NCBI RefSeq assembly: GCF_001721645.1
Contig: NZ_CP017141.1
Coordinates: forward strand, 3,906,001-3,970,000
Reading direction: 5' to 3'
From: Pedobacter steynii
GTDB taxonomy: Bacteria; Bacteroidota; Bacteroidia; Sphingobacteriales; Sphingobacteriaceae
Length of the DNA: 64,000 nucleotides
Part shown: positions 8,155 through 17,755 of the stretch, in pieces
Numbering within the stretch: position 1 is the stretch's first letter
Layout: every line of letters starts with the position of its first letter
Position numbers and translations under genes: made by a program
The notes under the pieces: model-generated
Told to the model about the DNA's origin: nothing
Databases searched by the model: none
The model's input: only the letters and a program-made list of their open reading frames with translations

Positions 8155-9336
8155 ATGGAAAACTCAATCATTCAGCCTGTTAAGCCCAGGGAACGAACTG
8201 CTATTGTCGATGTTCTACGGGGATGGGCGTTGCTTGGAGTAGTCATTGGTAACTATGTAGATTATTTTCAGGTTGGCAGGCCTGTAAAACACTCTCCGGA
8301 TAAAGTGTCAGATGTTTTAACCCTGGTTAATCAATATTTTTTCGCAGCAAAATCATGGACATTACTGAGTGTATTATTCGGGTATGGTTTTGCCATTTTA
8401 ATGAATAATATTGCTCAGAAGGGTAAAAATCCGGTTTTGTTCTTTTCCAGGCGGATGTTCTGGCTGTTTGTCATCGCTTTCATAAATTCGGCTTTCTGGT
8501 TTGGCGATATCTTAAAAGATTATGCTTTCTTAGGGCTGGTATTATTGCTTTTTTACCAGTCTTCAGCTAAAATAGCTTTCAGGACAGGAATCGTTTTACT
8601 GCTGGCCGCTCCATTTGTAGGTGCTTACCTGAATCTTTCTCCTTATAACCATCAGAAAGAAATGGAGAAAATTTTGCCGCTTTTCTACAGTCATAACTGG
8701 ATTGATATTTTTATAATGAATCTCAAAGGAACTTATGCATTGGAAATTATCAATCCTCAGTATGCCATAACGGTTCACCTCATCATGTTTGCCTGTATGT
8801 TGTTTGGTTTTGCGGCACAACGTCTCAACATTTTTGAGCGATTGACAGAATTTAAAAAACAATTAAAAACCTTGTTTTGGATATGCTTAACGTTTGCTCT
8901 GCTATTTAATATTGTCTTTAAGATTCCTTTAGTCCATGGACTTACCATTTGGAAATTCTTTAAACCAGGTTACTGGGTGGTATTAAGTACCATGTTCAGT
9001 ATCATGTCTGGTATTTGTCTGCTGTATATCAATGGTAAATTGAAATCTGTTTTTAATGGACTCCAATTTATGGGTAAAATGACCCTGACGAATTATATGG
9101 TGCAGAATGTGATCGCAACATTACTGTTTTTAAATGTAGGCCTTGGATTGTTTAATACCATGCCTTATTGGTTTTATGTATTAATGGCTGTTGTGATTTT
9201 TATCGCCCAGATATTTATCAGTAAATGGTGGTTAACCCATTTTAACTATGGTCCAGTAGAATGGATTTGGCGTCAGTTAAGTTATGCCAGGCGTCTGCCG
9301 ATAAAGAAAGTAAAAGTTATGGGAATCAAAGGATAG
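8155..9336 (+). CDS. DUF418 (YeiB-like) integral membrane protein
   Basis: 393 residues from the ATG at 8155 (an in-frame TTG at 8134 is less likely). The N-terminus has the family hallmark RTAIVDVLRGWALLGVVIGN. About ten hydrophobic helices follow, and the C-terminal DUF418 domain ends in FNYGPVEWIWRQLSYAR, the conserved G-P-x-E-W-x-W-R motif. Members of this family are of unknown or transport-related function in the inner membrane. Its link to the neighbouring AraC gene or cytochrome cluster is not established. Confidence 0.8.
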   Translation: MENSIIQPVKPRERTAIVDVLRGWALLGVVIGNYVDYFQVGRPVKHSPDKVSDVLTLVNQYFFAAKSWTLLSVLFGYGFAILMNNIAQKGKNPVLFFSRRMFWLFVIAFINSAFWFGDILKDYAFLGLVLLLFYQSSAKIAFRTGIVLLLAAPFVGAYLNLSPYNHQKEMEKILPLFYSHNWIDIFIMNLKGTYALEIINPQYAITVHLIMFACMLFGFAAQRLNIFERLTEFKKQLKTLFWICLTFALLFNIVFKIPLVHGLTIWKFFKPGYWVVLSTMFSIMSGICLLYINGKLKSVFNGLQFMGKMTLTNYMVQNVIATLLFLNVGLGLFNTMPYWFYVLMAVVIFIAQIFISKWWLTHFNYGPVEWIWRQLSYARRLPIKKVKVMGIKG

Positions 9337-9448
9337 TCCATTCTTTTCCTAGTAAAATCCATCCGATTGTTCGTCTTTTTTGTCTTAAATTTACAGATAA
9401 GGGGAGAATGAAACCGAACCTTACCATTGACACCAAATAGAACTTCGT

Positions 9449-11767
9449 ATGTATCGCAGGCTTTTTTACCTAACGCTGGCGTTTGGGACTGTTGTATACG
9501 CTATACAAGCCTGCAACTCATCGGGTAGCCAGGTTGGGGAAGAGCGTATACCGGATCAGATCAGCTACAATTTTCATGTCAGACCCATCCTGTCGGATAA
9601 ATGTTTTGCCTGCCACGGACCCGATGCGAATAAAAGGGAAGCAGGGTTAAGGTTAGATATTGCTGAAGAGGCTTATAAAGCCCTTAAGGAGAATCCGTCT
9701 GCACATGCACTTGTACCCTTCAAGCCTGAAGCTTCTGAGGTTTTTCTTCGGATTTCCTCTACTGATTCTGCACTGATGATGCCACCAAAATCTTCTAATC
9801 TGAAGCTGAGCGCACATGAAATTTCTTTAATAGAGGAGTGGATTAAGCAGGGGGCGAAATATGAACGTCATTGGGCCTTTACTGCTCCGGCAGCTCCAGT
9901 GGTTCCTAAAGTGAAAACAGAGGATTGGGCAAAAAATGAAATAGATCATTTTATCCTGGCAAAGCTGGAAGAGAAAGGAGTAAAACCTAATCCGGAAGCA
10001 GATAAAGAAAGACTTTTGAAAAGACTTAGTCTTGACCTTACCGGTCTCCCTCCAGGAATTGAGATGATGGATAAATTCCTGGCAGACCGAAGCAGTAATG
10101 CCTATGGGAAAGCGGTAGAATCTTTATTGCAGAGTTCTGCATATGGAGAAAAGATGGCGCTCCACTGGTTAGATGTAGCACGTTATGCGGATTCTCATGG
10201 CTATCAGGACGATAATTACCGTTCCCAATGGCCATGGAGAGATTGGGTGATTCATGCTTTTAATAAAAATATGCCTTATGATCAGTTTATTACCTGGCAG
10301 CTGGCCGGAGATCTTATGCCTGATGCAACTAAGGAGCAGCTGTTAGCCACTGGTTTTAACCGCAACCATAAAATCACCGAAGAGGGGGGGGTAATTGACG
10401 AAGAATACCGGGTGGAGTATGTGACAGACCGGACAAATGCATTCGGAAAAGCACTCCTCGGTGTTACTTTGGAATGCGCGCATTGTCATGATCATAAATA
10501 TGATCCCTTTTCCCAAAAGGAATACTATCAGGTGTTTGCTTTCTTTAATAATGTAAAAGAAGTAGGCCTGGAATCAAGCGTCGGCGGACCGGAAACTTAT
10601 GCAAAGAAGCCTTTGATGCAAATCAGTAATGAGGATGTTAAAAAGATTTTGTCTTTTGTCAATAAACAAGATACGGGTAAGCTGATTGTTTCTGTGATGG
10701 GTGACAGGGATACGGTTAGAAAAACGTACATTCTGGATAGGGGTGTGTATGACGCTCATGGAACAGAGGTAGAGGCTGGAACACCCAAATCAGTTCTGCC
10801 TTTTGGCTCTAAGTATGCTAAAAATCGGCTCGGACTTTCTAAATGGTTGTTTGATAAACAAAACCCATTGACTTCAAGGGTATTTGTAAATCAGGTATGG
10901 CAGGAGTTTTTTGGACGTGGCATTGTGAAAACATCAGGTGATTTCGGGATGCAGGGTGAACTTCCTTCTCATCCGGAATTGCTGGATTGGCTGGCAATAG
11001 ATTTTATGAACCATGGTTGGAATATAAAACGACTGGTAAAGCAGATCGTCAGCTCTGCTACCTACAGGCAGTCGGCAGTAGTGTCTGCAGAAAAACTAAG
11101 AACAGATCCTGAAAACATACTATTGGCCAGGGCACCACGTTACCGGATTCCGGCCGAATCGGTTAGGGACGTAGTACTGGCGAGTAGCGGGCTGCTGGTA
11201 AAAACTATCGGTGGGCCAAGTGTAAAGCCTTATCAACCGGCCGGACTTTGGGAAGCAGCCACCTCGGGACGCGGAATCCTGGCTAATTATAAACAGGACC
11301 ATGGCCAGGCTTTATACCGGAGAGGGATGTATACCTTTATCAAACGTACCGTACCTCCACCTACGATGAGCATTTTTGATGCGAGTAACAGAGATCAGTG
11401 TGAAGTAAAACGCTTAAATACAAATACCCCTTTGCAGGCATTGGTCATGATGAACGATCCTACCGTACTGGAAGCTTCACGTGTATTAGCGGCAAAGTTA
11501 CTACAGGAAAATACTGCGGTTGAAGCGAAAATGATAAAAGCTTTTCGTTTGATTGTATGCAGAAATCCAAATGAAAAAGAAATCAAACTGCTCAGTTCCT
11601 ATTATGCAGATCAGCTAAAGGTATTTCAGCAAAAGTCAGCAGCAGAAAAGGTATTGGCAGTAGGAGAATATCCGATTCCTGAAAAAATCGATAAACGTAG
11701 TCTTGCAGCCATGATGGAAGTGATGACTACCATTTACAATTTAGAAGAAACCATTACAAAAACCTGA
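9449..11767 (+). CDS. Secreted cytochrome c-like DUF1549/DUF1553 protein
   Basis: 772 residues. The N-terminus is a lipoprotein-type signal ending around YAIQACNSSG. Next comes a planctomycete-type cytochrome domain with one CxxCH haem motif (SDKCFACHGPD, about residues 53-63) and a MMPPKSSNLKLSAHE segment. DUF1549 follows (LLKRLSLDLTGLPP, HWLDVARYADSHGYQDDN) and then DUF1553 (RVFVNQVWQEFFGRGIVKTSGDFG, SATYRQSAVV, LNTNTPLQALVMMNDP). An internal ECAHCHDHKYDPFSQKEYY motif adds a second CxxCH. The domains are known in Planctomycetes, Verrucomicrobia and some Bacteroidota; biochemical function is unsettled. It is the first gene of a tight four-gene operon, three bases before the next. Confidence 0.85.
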   Translation: MYRRLFYLTLAFGTVVYAIQACNSSGSQVGEERIPDQISYNFHVRPILSDKCFACHGPDANKREAGLRLDIAEEAYKALKENPSAHALVPFKPEASEVFLRISSTDSALMMPPKSSNLKLSAHEISLIEEWIKQGAKYERHWAFTAPAAPVVPKVKTEDWAKNEIDHFILAKLEEKGVKPNPEADKERLLKRLSLDLTGLPPGIEMMDKFLADRSSNAYGKAVESLLQSSAYGEKMALHWLDVARYADSHGYQDDNYRSQWPWRDWVIHAFNKNMPYDQFITWQLAGDLMPDATKEQLLATGFNRNHKITEEGGVIDEEYRVEYVTDRTNAFGKALLGVTLECAHCHDHKYDPFSQKEYYQVFAFFNNVKEVGLESSVGGPETYAKKPLMQISNEDVKKILSFVNKQDTGKLIVSVMGDRDTVRKTYILDRGVYDAHGTEVEAGTPKSVLPFGSKYAKNRLGLSKWLFDKQNPLTSRVFVNQVWQEFFGRGIVKTSGDFGMQGELPSHPELLDWLAIDFMNHGWNIKRLVKQIVSSATYRQSAVVSAEKLRTDPENILLARAPRYRIPAESVRDVVLASSGLLVKTIGGPSVKPYQPAGLWEAATSGRGILANYKQDHGQALYRRGMYTFIKRTVPPPTMSIFDASNRDQCEVKRLNTNTPLQALVMMNDPTVLEASRVLAAKLLQENTAVEAKMIKAFRLIVCRNPNEKEIKLLSSYYADQLKVFQQKSAAEKVLAVGEYPIPEKIDKRSLAAMMEVMTTIYNLEETITKT

Positions 11768-11770
11768 GAT

Positions 11771-13222
11771 ATGGAAAAGGATTTTTTAGAACATGGCCTT
11801 AACTTTAACAGGCGTCGTTTCTTATCCAGGCTAAGTTTAGGCCTTGGCAGTGTGGCCTTAGGGTCGCTATTGATTCCCGATTTGTTTACCGGTGGCATGG
11901 AAGAAAGTAGTCTTCCCCCGGGAATCCCGGATTTTGCGCCCAAAGCAAAAAGGGTGATTTATTTATTCCAGAATGGGGCACCCTCACAGTTGGAATCTTT
12001 TGATTATAAGCCTAAGCTGAGAGAAATGATGGGGCAGGAGCTCCCAGCTTCTATCCGTGCGGGGCAGCGACTTACCGGAATGACCGCCAATCAGGCTTCT
12101 TTTCCATTGGTAGGCTCGTATTATGATTTTAAGCAATATGGGGATTCCAGAGCGTGGGTAAGCGACTTATTTCCGTATACCGCAAAGGTGGTGGATGATA
12201 TCTGCATCATTAAATCTATGCATACCGAAGCGATCAACCATGACCCGGCTTTGACCTTCTTTCAGACCGGTGCCCAGCAGGGCAACAGACCGAGTATGGG
12301 TGCCTGGCTGAGTTATGGTCTGGGAAGTGAAAATAAAAACCTGCCTGCTTTCACAGTACTACTTTCAAGAGGTAAAGGCAATGGTCAGGGTGTCTATTCT
12401 AAACTGTGGACCAATGGATTTCTCGATTCTACCCATCAGGGGGTGCAGTTTAGCAGCGGAGAAGATCCGGTGCTTTACCTGAAAGATCCGGAAGGGTTAA
12501 ACAGGTTTGAAAGGAGAAAGATGCTGGATAAGCTTTCTGAACTCAACAACATCTCTTATCAGGAATTTGGTGATCCCGAAATCAGTGCGAAAGTGCAGCA
12601 GTATGAGATGGCCTATAGAATGCAAACCGCAGTGCCTGAAATCACTGACCTTAGTAAAGAACCGGACGATATCATTAAACTTTATGGACCGGATTGCCTG
12701 GTGCCAGGTACGTTTGCCGCCAATTGTTTACTTGCTAGAAAACTAAGCGAAAATGGAGTCCGTTTTGTTCAGCTATATCATCAGGGTTGGGACCAGCATG
12801 GCAATCTCCCTTCTGAAATGGCAGGGCAGGCGAAGGACGTAGATCAGGCTTCAGCAGCATTGATTACAGATTTGAAACAAAGAGGATTACTGGATGAGAC
12901 GCTGGTGATCTGGGGTGGTGAATTTGGCCGTACCAATTATAGTCAGGGCAAGATGACAAAAGACAATTACGGAAGAGACCATCACCCGCGCTGCTTCAGC
13001 ATCTGGATGGCGGGGGGTGGAGTAAAACCGGGAATTGTATATGGAGAATCGGATGAGTTTGGATACAACGTCATTTCAAATCCGGTACACGTGCACGATT
13101 TTCAGGCCACTGTTCTCCATCAGCTGGGGCTAAATCACGAAAAACTAACTTTTAAACATCTTGGGCGTCGTTACCGGCTGACAGACGTTTCGGGAAAGGT
13201 GATAAAAGATATCCTGATCTAA
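11771..13222 (+). CDS. DUF1501 family protein, Tat-exported
   Basis: 483 residues with an N-terminal twin-arginine signal (FNRRRFLSRLSLGLGSVALGSLL). The body is DUF1501: VIYLFQNGAPSQLESFDYKP, MHTEAINHDPALTFFQTGAQQGNRPSMGAWLSYGLGS, GWDQHGNL, VIWGGEFGRTNYSQ and GRDHHPRCFSIWMAGGGVKPG. The fold belongs to the alkaline phosphatase/sulfatase superfamily by established family knowledge, but the activity is unknown. DUF1501 genes are the usual partner of DUF1549/DUF1553 genes, and the nine- and three-base gaps support co-translation. Confidence 0.88.
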   Translation: MEKDFLEHGLNFNRRRFLSRLSLGLGSVALGSLLIPDLFTGGMEESSLPPGIPDFAPKAKRVIYLFQNGAPSQLESFDYKPKLREMMGQELPASIRAGQRLTGMTANQASFPLVGSYYDFKQYGDSRAWVSDLFPYTAKVVDDICIIKSMHTEAINHDPALTFFQTGAQQGNRPSMGAWLSYGLGSENKNLPAFTVLLSRGKGNGQGVYSKLWTNGFLDSTHQGVQFSSGEDPVLYLKDPEGLNRFERRKMLDKLSELNNISYQEFGDPEISAKVQQYEMAYRMQTAVPEITDLSKEPDDIIKLYGPDCLVPGTFAANCLLARKLSENGVRFVQLYHQGWDQHGNLPSEMAGQAKDVDQASAALITDLKQRGLLDETLVIWGGEFGRTNYSQGKMTKDNYGRDHHPRCFSIWMAGGGVKPGIVYGESDEFGYNVISNPVHVHDFQATVLHQLGLNHEKLTFKHLGRRYRLTDVSGKVIKDILI

Positions 13223-13230
13223 AATATGCT

Positions 13231-14256
13231 ATGGAAAGAAGAACGTTTATAAAACATACGGCTATTGTTTCAGCCAGCTTTTTTATTACAAAAGACCTGT
13301 TTGCAAAGTCAAAGGGGCCTGTGTATGGGCACAATGACATGCGTTACCGACTGGATGTCAAATGGGGACAATTAAACCCTTTAAAGCATCCTGTAAATGA
13401 TTGCCATGAGATGGTTCAGGATTCAAAAGGAAGGATTATTTTACTGACTAATGAAACCAGAAATAACATTCTTATTTACAATAAGTCGGGTAAGTTATTG
13501 GATTCCTGGGGACATGAATTTCCAGGCGGGCATGGGCTTACCCTCGCAAAAGAAAACGGAAAAGAGTATCTTTTTATCACCGATACCCACAGACATCAGG
13601 TGTATAAGACAACCATGGATGGAAAGGTACTGATGACGATTGATTGTCCTATGGAGACTGGTTTATACAAGAAAAAGGAAGAGTTTGTTCCGACGGAAAC
13701 GGCGGTAGCTGATAACGGAGATTTCTTTATTGCAGACGGTTATGGCCTGCAATATGTTTTTCATTACAATGCCAGTGGCAAGCTATTGAGTTATTTTGGT
13801 GGTAGAGGGACAGAAACGAAACATCTGGACAATGCTCATGGTGTATGTATTGACCAGCGTAAGGGCGCAGCTACACTATTGGTTACTGACCGCACGAGGA
13901 ATTGCTTTAAACGTTTTGATATGCAGGGCGAGCTGAGGGAAGTCATTCAGCTTCCCGGAGCCTGCGTTTGCAGACCAGTGATAAAGAATGATTACCTATA
14001 TGCTGCCGTATTGCGCTCGCCGGACCTGAATAAAGAAGGTAGTGGTTTTACGACAATCTTGGATAAAGACAATAAAGTCGTTTCCAATCTGGGAGGGAAT
14101 GAACCCGTATATAAAGACGGGGTGCTGCAAGCCATGGGGCAGACGGAAAAGATTTTATTAAATCCACATGATGTATGTGTGGATGACGATGAAAACCTCT
14201 ACGTGGCACAATGGGCCTCAGGAAAAGTTTATCCTTACAAGTTTAACAGGGTATAA
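13231..14256 (+). CDS. Exported NHL-repeat six-bladed beta-propeller protein
   Basis: 341 residues. The N-terminus MERRTFIKHTAIVSASFFITK has paired arginines and a hydrophobic stretch, a likely Tat-type signal. The rest shows NHL blades: DSKGRIILLTNETRNNILIYNKSGKLLDSWG, LFITDTHRHQVYKTTMDG, FFIADGYGLQYVFHYNASGKLLSYFGGRG, HGVCIDQRKGAATLLVTDRTRNCF and NPHDVCVDDDENLYVAQW. It resembles peptidylglycine lyase-like propellers. Its place inside the cluster suggests a periplasmic binding or catalytic partner; substrate unknown. Confidence 0.75.
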   Translation: MERRTFIKHTAIVSASFFITKDLFAKSKGPVYGHNDMRYRLDVKWGQLNPLKHPVNDCHEMVQDSKGRIILLTNETRNNILIYNKSGKLLDSWGHEFPGGHGLTLAKENGKEYLFITDTHRHQVYKTTMDGKVLMTIDCPMETGLYKKKEEFVPTETAVADNGDFFIADGYGLQYVFHYNASGKLLSYFGGRGTETKHLDNAHGVCIDQRKGAATLLVTDRTRNCFKRFDMQGELREVIQLPGACVCRPVIKNDYLYAAVLRSPDLNKEGSGFTTILDKDNKVVSNLGGNEPVYKDGVLQAMGQTEKILLNPHDVCVDDDENLYVAQWASGKVYPYKFNRV

Positions 14257-14265
14257 TATTTATTT

Positions 14266-16428
14266 ATGAGGATAACGTTTAAAGGTTTTGCGGAGCATCT
14301 CTTGTTTGCGGCTAATGTCTTTATTGTCTTTTTACTTGCTTTTGAGGATAAATTAAACATTCCATATTGGTTGCAGCCCTTTGGAAGAATGCATCCGATG
14401 ATTTTGCATTTCCCGATTGTCATCCTGATGCTGGCAATGTTGCTGGAATTTTTCCGGTTTAAAGAGGCTTACGTTAAAGAACCGTTATACCAGAATTTTA
14501 CTTCCGGTCTGTTACTTTCAGGGACGCTTTTTTCAGCGCTGACGGTAATCATGGGCTTATTTCTATCAAAGGAGGAGGGGTATTCGGGAACAGTATTGCA
14601 ATGGCATAAATGGACCGGGATAAGCATTGCTTTCATCGCTTCGATCGTTTATTGGTGTAGAAATACTTCCTGGTATAAGGTTCAATTGGCCAGAGGGGGA
14701 GCAATAATTACAATTCTTTGTATAATTGCCGCAGGTCATTATGGCGCGTCCTTAACACATGGGGATAATTTTGTGCTGGAATCCGTAACCTCAGCAGGCA
14801 CCCTGCCTAAAGTCCCATTGGAGCAGGCCAGGATATTTGAAGATGTTATCTTGCCTGTCTTTTCTCAAAAATGCCTGAGCTGTCATAATCTGGAAAAGGC
14901 CAAGGGGAGTTTGATGATGGAGAATGCAACGGCGATTCTTAAAGGAGGGAAGAGTGGAAAATTATTTATACCGGGAAAACCGGAAATCAGCTTGCTGCTG
15001 AAACGGATACATTTACCTATGGACGATAAAAAGCACATGCCTCCAAAAGGGAAAAATCAGTTGACTGATGAAGAGGTTGTACTTTTGAATTTATGGATTA
15101 AAGGAAATGCAGAGTTAAAGAAGAAGGTTGTTGATTTGCCTGCGAACGATTCTTTAAGGTTATTGGCCAGCACTTTTCTTGCGCCTTCGGAAGCTCCTGA
15201 AGAAAAGTATGATTTTGCAGCAGCAGATGAAAATGAGCTTAAAAAGCTGAACAATAATTACCGGATTGTATATGCATTGGCGAAGGAGTCGCCGGCATTA
15301 GCGGTAAATATTTATAATAAAAGTGAATATAAACCGGAGTCGGTCAGGCAGCTGGAAGCGGTAAAAAAACAAATCGTATCCCTGGATCTGAAAGGATTAC
15401 CGGTACATGATGAGGAGTTGAAGACAATTGCGCATTTTGAAAACCTAAGGGAGCTGAATCTTAATTTTACCGATATCAAAGGAACCGGGCTAAAAGAGCT
15501 TAAGGTTTTGAAACATTTACGCTCGCTGTCTATATCCGGAACAAAGGTGAATTATGACTTTGTAAAACAGGTAATTTCTATTAAAAGCCTTAAAAAGCTA
15601 ATGATATGGAATACAGGACTGAGCGAAGCAGATCTGCAGCGCCTGAAAAAAACAAACCCGAACGTGCTTGTTATTTCTGGTTTTAAAGATGACGGCAAAC
15701 ATCCTATCCGGTTAAATCAGCCGCGGATCAGTACAGACGTTTCCATTTTCAAAACATCGCTGACTTTACAGATCAAGCATCCGATCAATGGCGTTCAAAT
15801 CCGTTATACAACAGACGGATCAGAGCCTGATAGCTTAAAATCAAATCTGTTTAACCGGCAAATTCTGCTTAAAGAAAATACCACTTTAAAAGCGAAAGCT
15901 TATAAAGAAGGATGGTATGGAAGCGAGACATTTAGTGCTAATTTTTACAAGAGTAGTTATCAGGCGGATACGATCCTGTTTTTATTGCCCCCGGATGATA
16001 AATATAAAGCCGGAGCATCTAAGATTCTTTCAGATCATCAATTGGGAGATTATGAGGTCAATTCAGGGAAATGGATTGGTTTTAGAAATAATAATATGGA
16101 GGCTTTGTTGCTTTTTAAGAAGCCGGTAATGATGCAATCGGTGGTTTTAAATGTGATGCGACTTGTACCGACCTATATTTTCCCACCTTTGGAGGTAGAG
16201 ATCTGGGGTGGTTCGGAGAAAAATAAACTTCGCTTATTAACCAGGGTAAAACCCGAAACAACCAGGAATGGGGCGGAAAGGGCACTACTCAAAATTGAAG
16301 CAGAATTTAAACCCCAGAATGTTTCCTATCTGAAGATCGTTGCCAAAAACCTGAAGAAATTACCGGATTGGCATCCCGGTAAAGGAGAACCGGCCTGGTT
16401 TTTTGTAGATGAGATATTCTTGAATTAA
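14266..16428 (+). CDS. DUF2231 membrane / cytochrome c / LRR / beta-hexosaminidase C-domain protein
   Basis: 720 residues with a mosaic layout. Residues about 10-170 hold several membrane helices with the DUF2231 signature GRMHPMILHFPIVILML. A planctomycete cytochrome domain follows (KCLSCHNLEKAKGSLMMEN, one CxxCH, and MPPKGKNQLTDEEV). Leucine-rich repeats come next (HFENLRELNLNFTDIKGTGLKELK, LRSLSISGTKV). Then a Fn3-associated / chitobiase C-terminal domain (IRYTTDGSEPDSLKS, TTLKAKAYKEGWYGSE) and a discoidin-like tail. It anchors the cluster in the membrane and may pass electrons from the secreted haem protein; that role is inferred. Confidence 0.8.
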   Translation: MRITFKGFAEHLLFAANVFIVFLLAFEDKLNIPYWLQPFGRMHPMILHFPIVILMLAMLLEFFRFKEAYVKEPLYQNFTSGLLLSGTLFSALTVIMGLFLSKEEGYSGTVLQWHKWTGISIAFIASIVYWCRNTSWYKVQLARGGAIITILCIIAAGHYGASLTHGDNFVLESVTSAGTLPKVPLEQARIFEDVILPVFSQKCLSCHNLEKAKGSLMMENATAILKGGKSGKLFIPGKPEISLLLKRIHLPMDDKKHMPPKGKNQLTDEEVVLLNLWIKGNAELKKKVVDLPANDSLRLLASTFLAPSEAPEEKYDFAAADENELKKLNNNYRIVYALAKESPALAVNIYNKSEYKPESVRQLEAVKKQIVSLDLKGLPVHDEELKTIAHFENLRELNLNFTDIKGTGLKELKVLKHLRSLSISGTKVNYDFVKQVISIKSLKKLMIWNTGLSEADLQRLKKTNPNVLVISGFKDDGKHPIRLNQPRISTDVSIFKTSLTLQIKHPINGVQIRYTTDGSEPDSLKSNLFNRQILLKENTTLKAKAYKEGWYGSETFSANFYKSSYQADTILFLLPPDDKYKAGASKILSDHQLGDYEVNSGKWIGFRNNNMEALLLFKKPVMMQSVVLNVMRLVPTYIFPPLEVEIWGGSEKNKLRLLTRVKPETTRNGAERALLKIEAEFKPQNVSYLKIVAKNLKKLPDWHPGKGEPAWFFVDEIFLN

Positions 16429-16468
16429 TCAGCTAATTAACCATTGTAAAATGGTTAATTAGCTGATT
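16427..16468. terminator. 18-bp perfect inverted repeat between convergent genes
   Basis: AATCAGCTAATTAACCAT and its exact complement are separated by six bases (tgtaaa). It begins inside the stop codon of the cytochrome-LRR gene and ends seven bases before the stop of the convergent membrane gene. There is no long T-tract, but position and symmetry fit a bidirectional terminator. Confidence 0.6.
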
Positions 16469-16475
16469 TGTAACT

Positions 16476-17720
16476 CTATTTATATCCAAATATAAACGGG
16501 AATATAAAGGTCACAATAATGGTCCATAAGAAGTAAACAGGCAGATAGAAAGCAATCGTTTTCCCGACTACACTGATTTCCGCCTTTTTTGAAAGGACCC
16601 TGAAAAGTTGTCTGGTTATGAGGAGAAGATTGATTAAAATCAGGATATTACCACCCAGAACAGCGGTTCTGTTTGGAGTGATACCCCATTCTGAAATCCG
16701 GAATAAAATAGCGGAAAGCGCGATTCCATTAACGACAATAGTCACAATCGATAGTAATAGAAGAATCCAGATCTCTGTGGAACTTTTAGCCATTTTAGAG
16801 GTTTCGGCCACAGAGAAGAAAATGATGGCCATAACGCCGATTAATAATGCATTAAAAATCATCAGGAATTCCCGGTCGTTATAGGGGTCTTTGCCCGAAT
16901 AAACCATGGCTATAAGGTAAATGACCAACATAACCAATACCAGCGGGCTGAATAGTTTAGCAATTACCGGAGATACTTTGCCTACCAATTGAGGATTGGT
17001 TTGGGTAAGGTAAGTTCCTACAATTGGCGCGGCTGCAAGCCCGAAAATGCCAACATAATCAAAATAAAATTTCTCAATATTAATTCCAATCAAAGAGAAA
17101 AGTCCGTTGGTGATGGCAGTCATTAGCGCGCCTGCTATTAGAATTAATGTGGTCATGACAACGAGGTCGCCGTTGTAACTTAAATAGCTAAGCCGTTTCT
17201 CATCGTTGTTTCTTTTCTCTCCAACAAAAGCAAAACCTAATATAGACCATAGAAATAACAGCAAATGGATGCACGATAAAATTAAAGTATCGCTTTTTTT
17301 TGCCACGGGAAATGAGTTGATGAAAATGATACCTATCAGGGTTGTAGTGGCAATAAAGGCAATTTTTCCGGTCGATAATTTGTTCTTCCAGGCAAAATAA
17401 GCCGATAATACAGGAAAAATAATAAAACCGATGTTCCTTTGATAGAAAGTTTCCTCGCTTAGTGATAAAAATATCGGCAGTTTTGCGATAAGGCCTGCCA
17501 GGATTGAGGCAATGATTATGAATGTTAATTCCCTGCCCGTTCCCCAGTTAATCTCCTCGCTCTTGTAATTTAATCTTTCATTCCAGAAATCAACAAGTGG
17601 ATTGCCTTTAACCTCTGCATATAGTTGATTGAACTCCCGCTTAAAAGAAAGCTTATTGGCCTGGTACATCTTTTCGAGTTGTGCTGGCTCGTTCAGATGG
17701 TTCACTATTTCGTTTTTCAT
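16476..17720 (-). CDS. DUF4153-like multi-pass membrane protein
   Basis: 414 residues from the ATG at 17720; a longer frame reaches back into the upstream gene and is unlikely. A cytosolic N-terminus of about 80 residues precedes about ten hydrophobic helices. The segment GKDPYNDREFLMIFNALL and the loop before it resemble DUF4153 proteins, whose function is unknown. It follows a small membrane protein by 35 bases and probably shares its promoter at 18143-18174. Confidence 0.55.
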   Translation of the reverse strand: MKNEIVNHLNEPAQLEKMYQANKLSFKREFNQLYAEVKGNPLVDFWNERLNYKSEEINWGTGRELTFIIIASILAGLIAKLPIFLSLSEETFYQRNIGFIIFPVLSAYFAWKNKLSTGKIAFIATTTLIGIIFINSFPVAKKSDTLILSCIHLLLFLWSILGFAFVGEKRNNDEKRLSYLSYNGDLVVMTTLILIAGALMTAITNGLFSLIGINIEKFYFDYVGIFGLAAAPIVGTYLTQTNPQLVGKVSPVIAKLFSPLVLVMLVIYLIAMVYSGKDPYNDREFLMIFNALLIGVMAIIFFSVAETSKMAKSSTEIWILLLLSIVTIVVNGIALSAILFRISEWGITPNRTAVLGGNILILINLLLITRQLFRVLSKKAEISVVGKTIAFYLPVYFLWTIIVTFIFPFIFGYK

Positions 17721-17755
17721 AAGTTGATACTTTAAAATTTTATTGGCAGGAATCC

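Noticed and set aside
16427..16468. IS element terminal repeat
   Set aside because: No second copy, no transposase, and it overlaps a stop codon between convergent genes, so terminator is the simpler reading.
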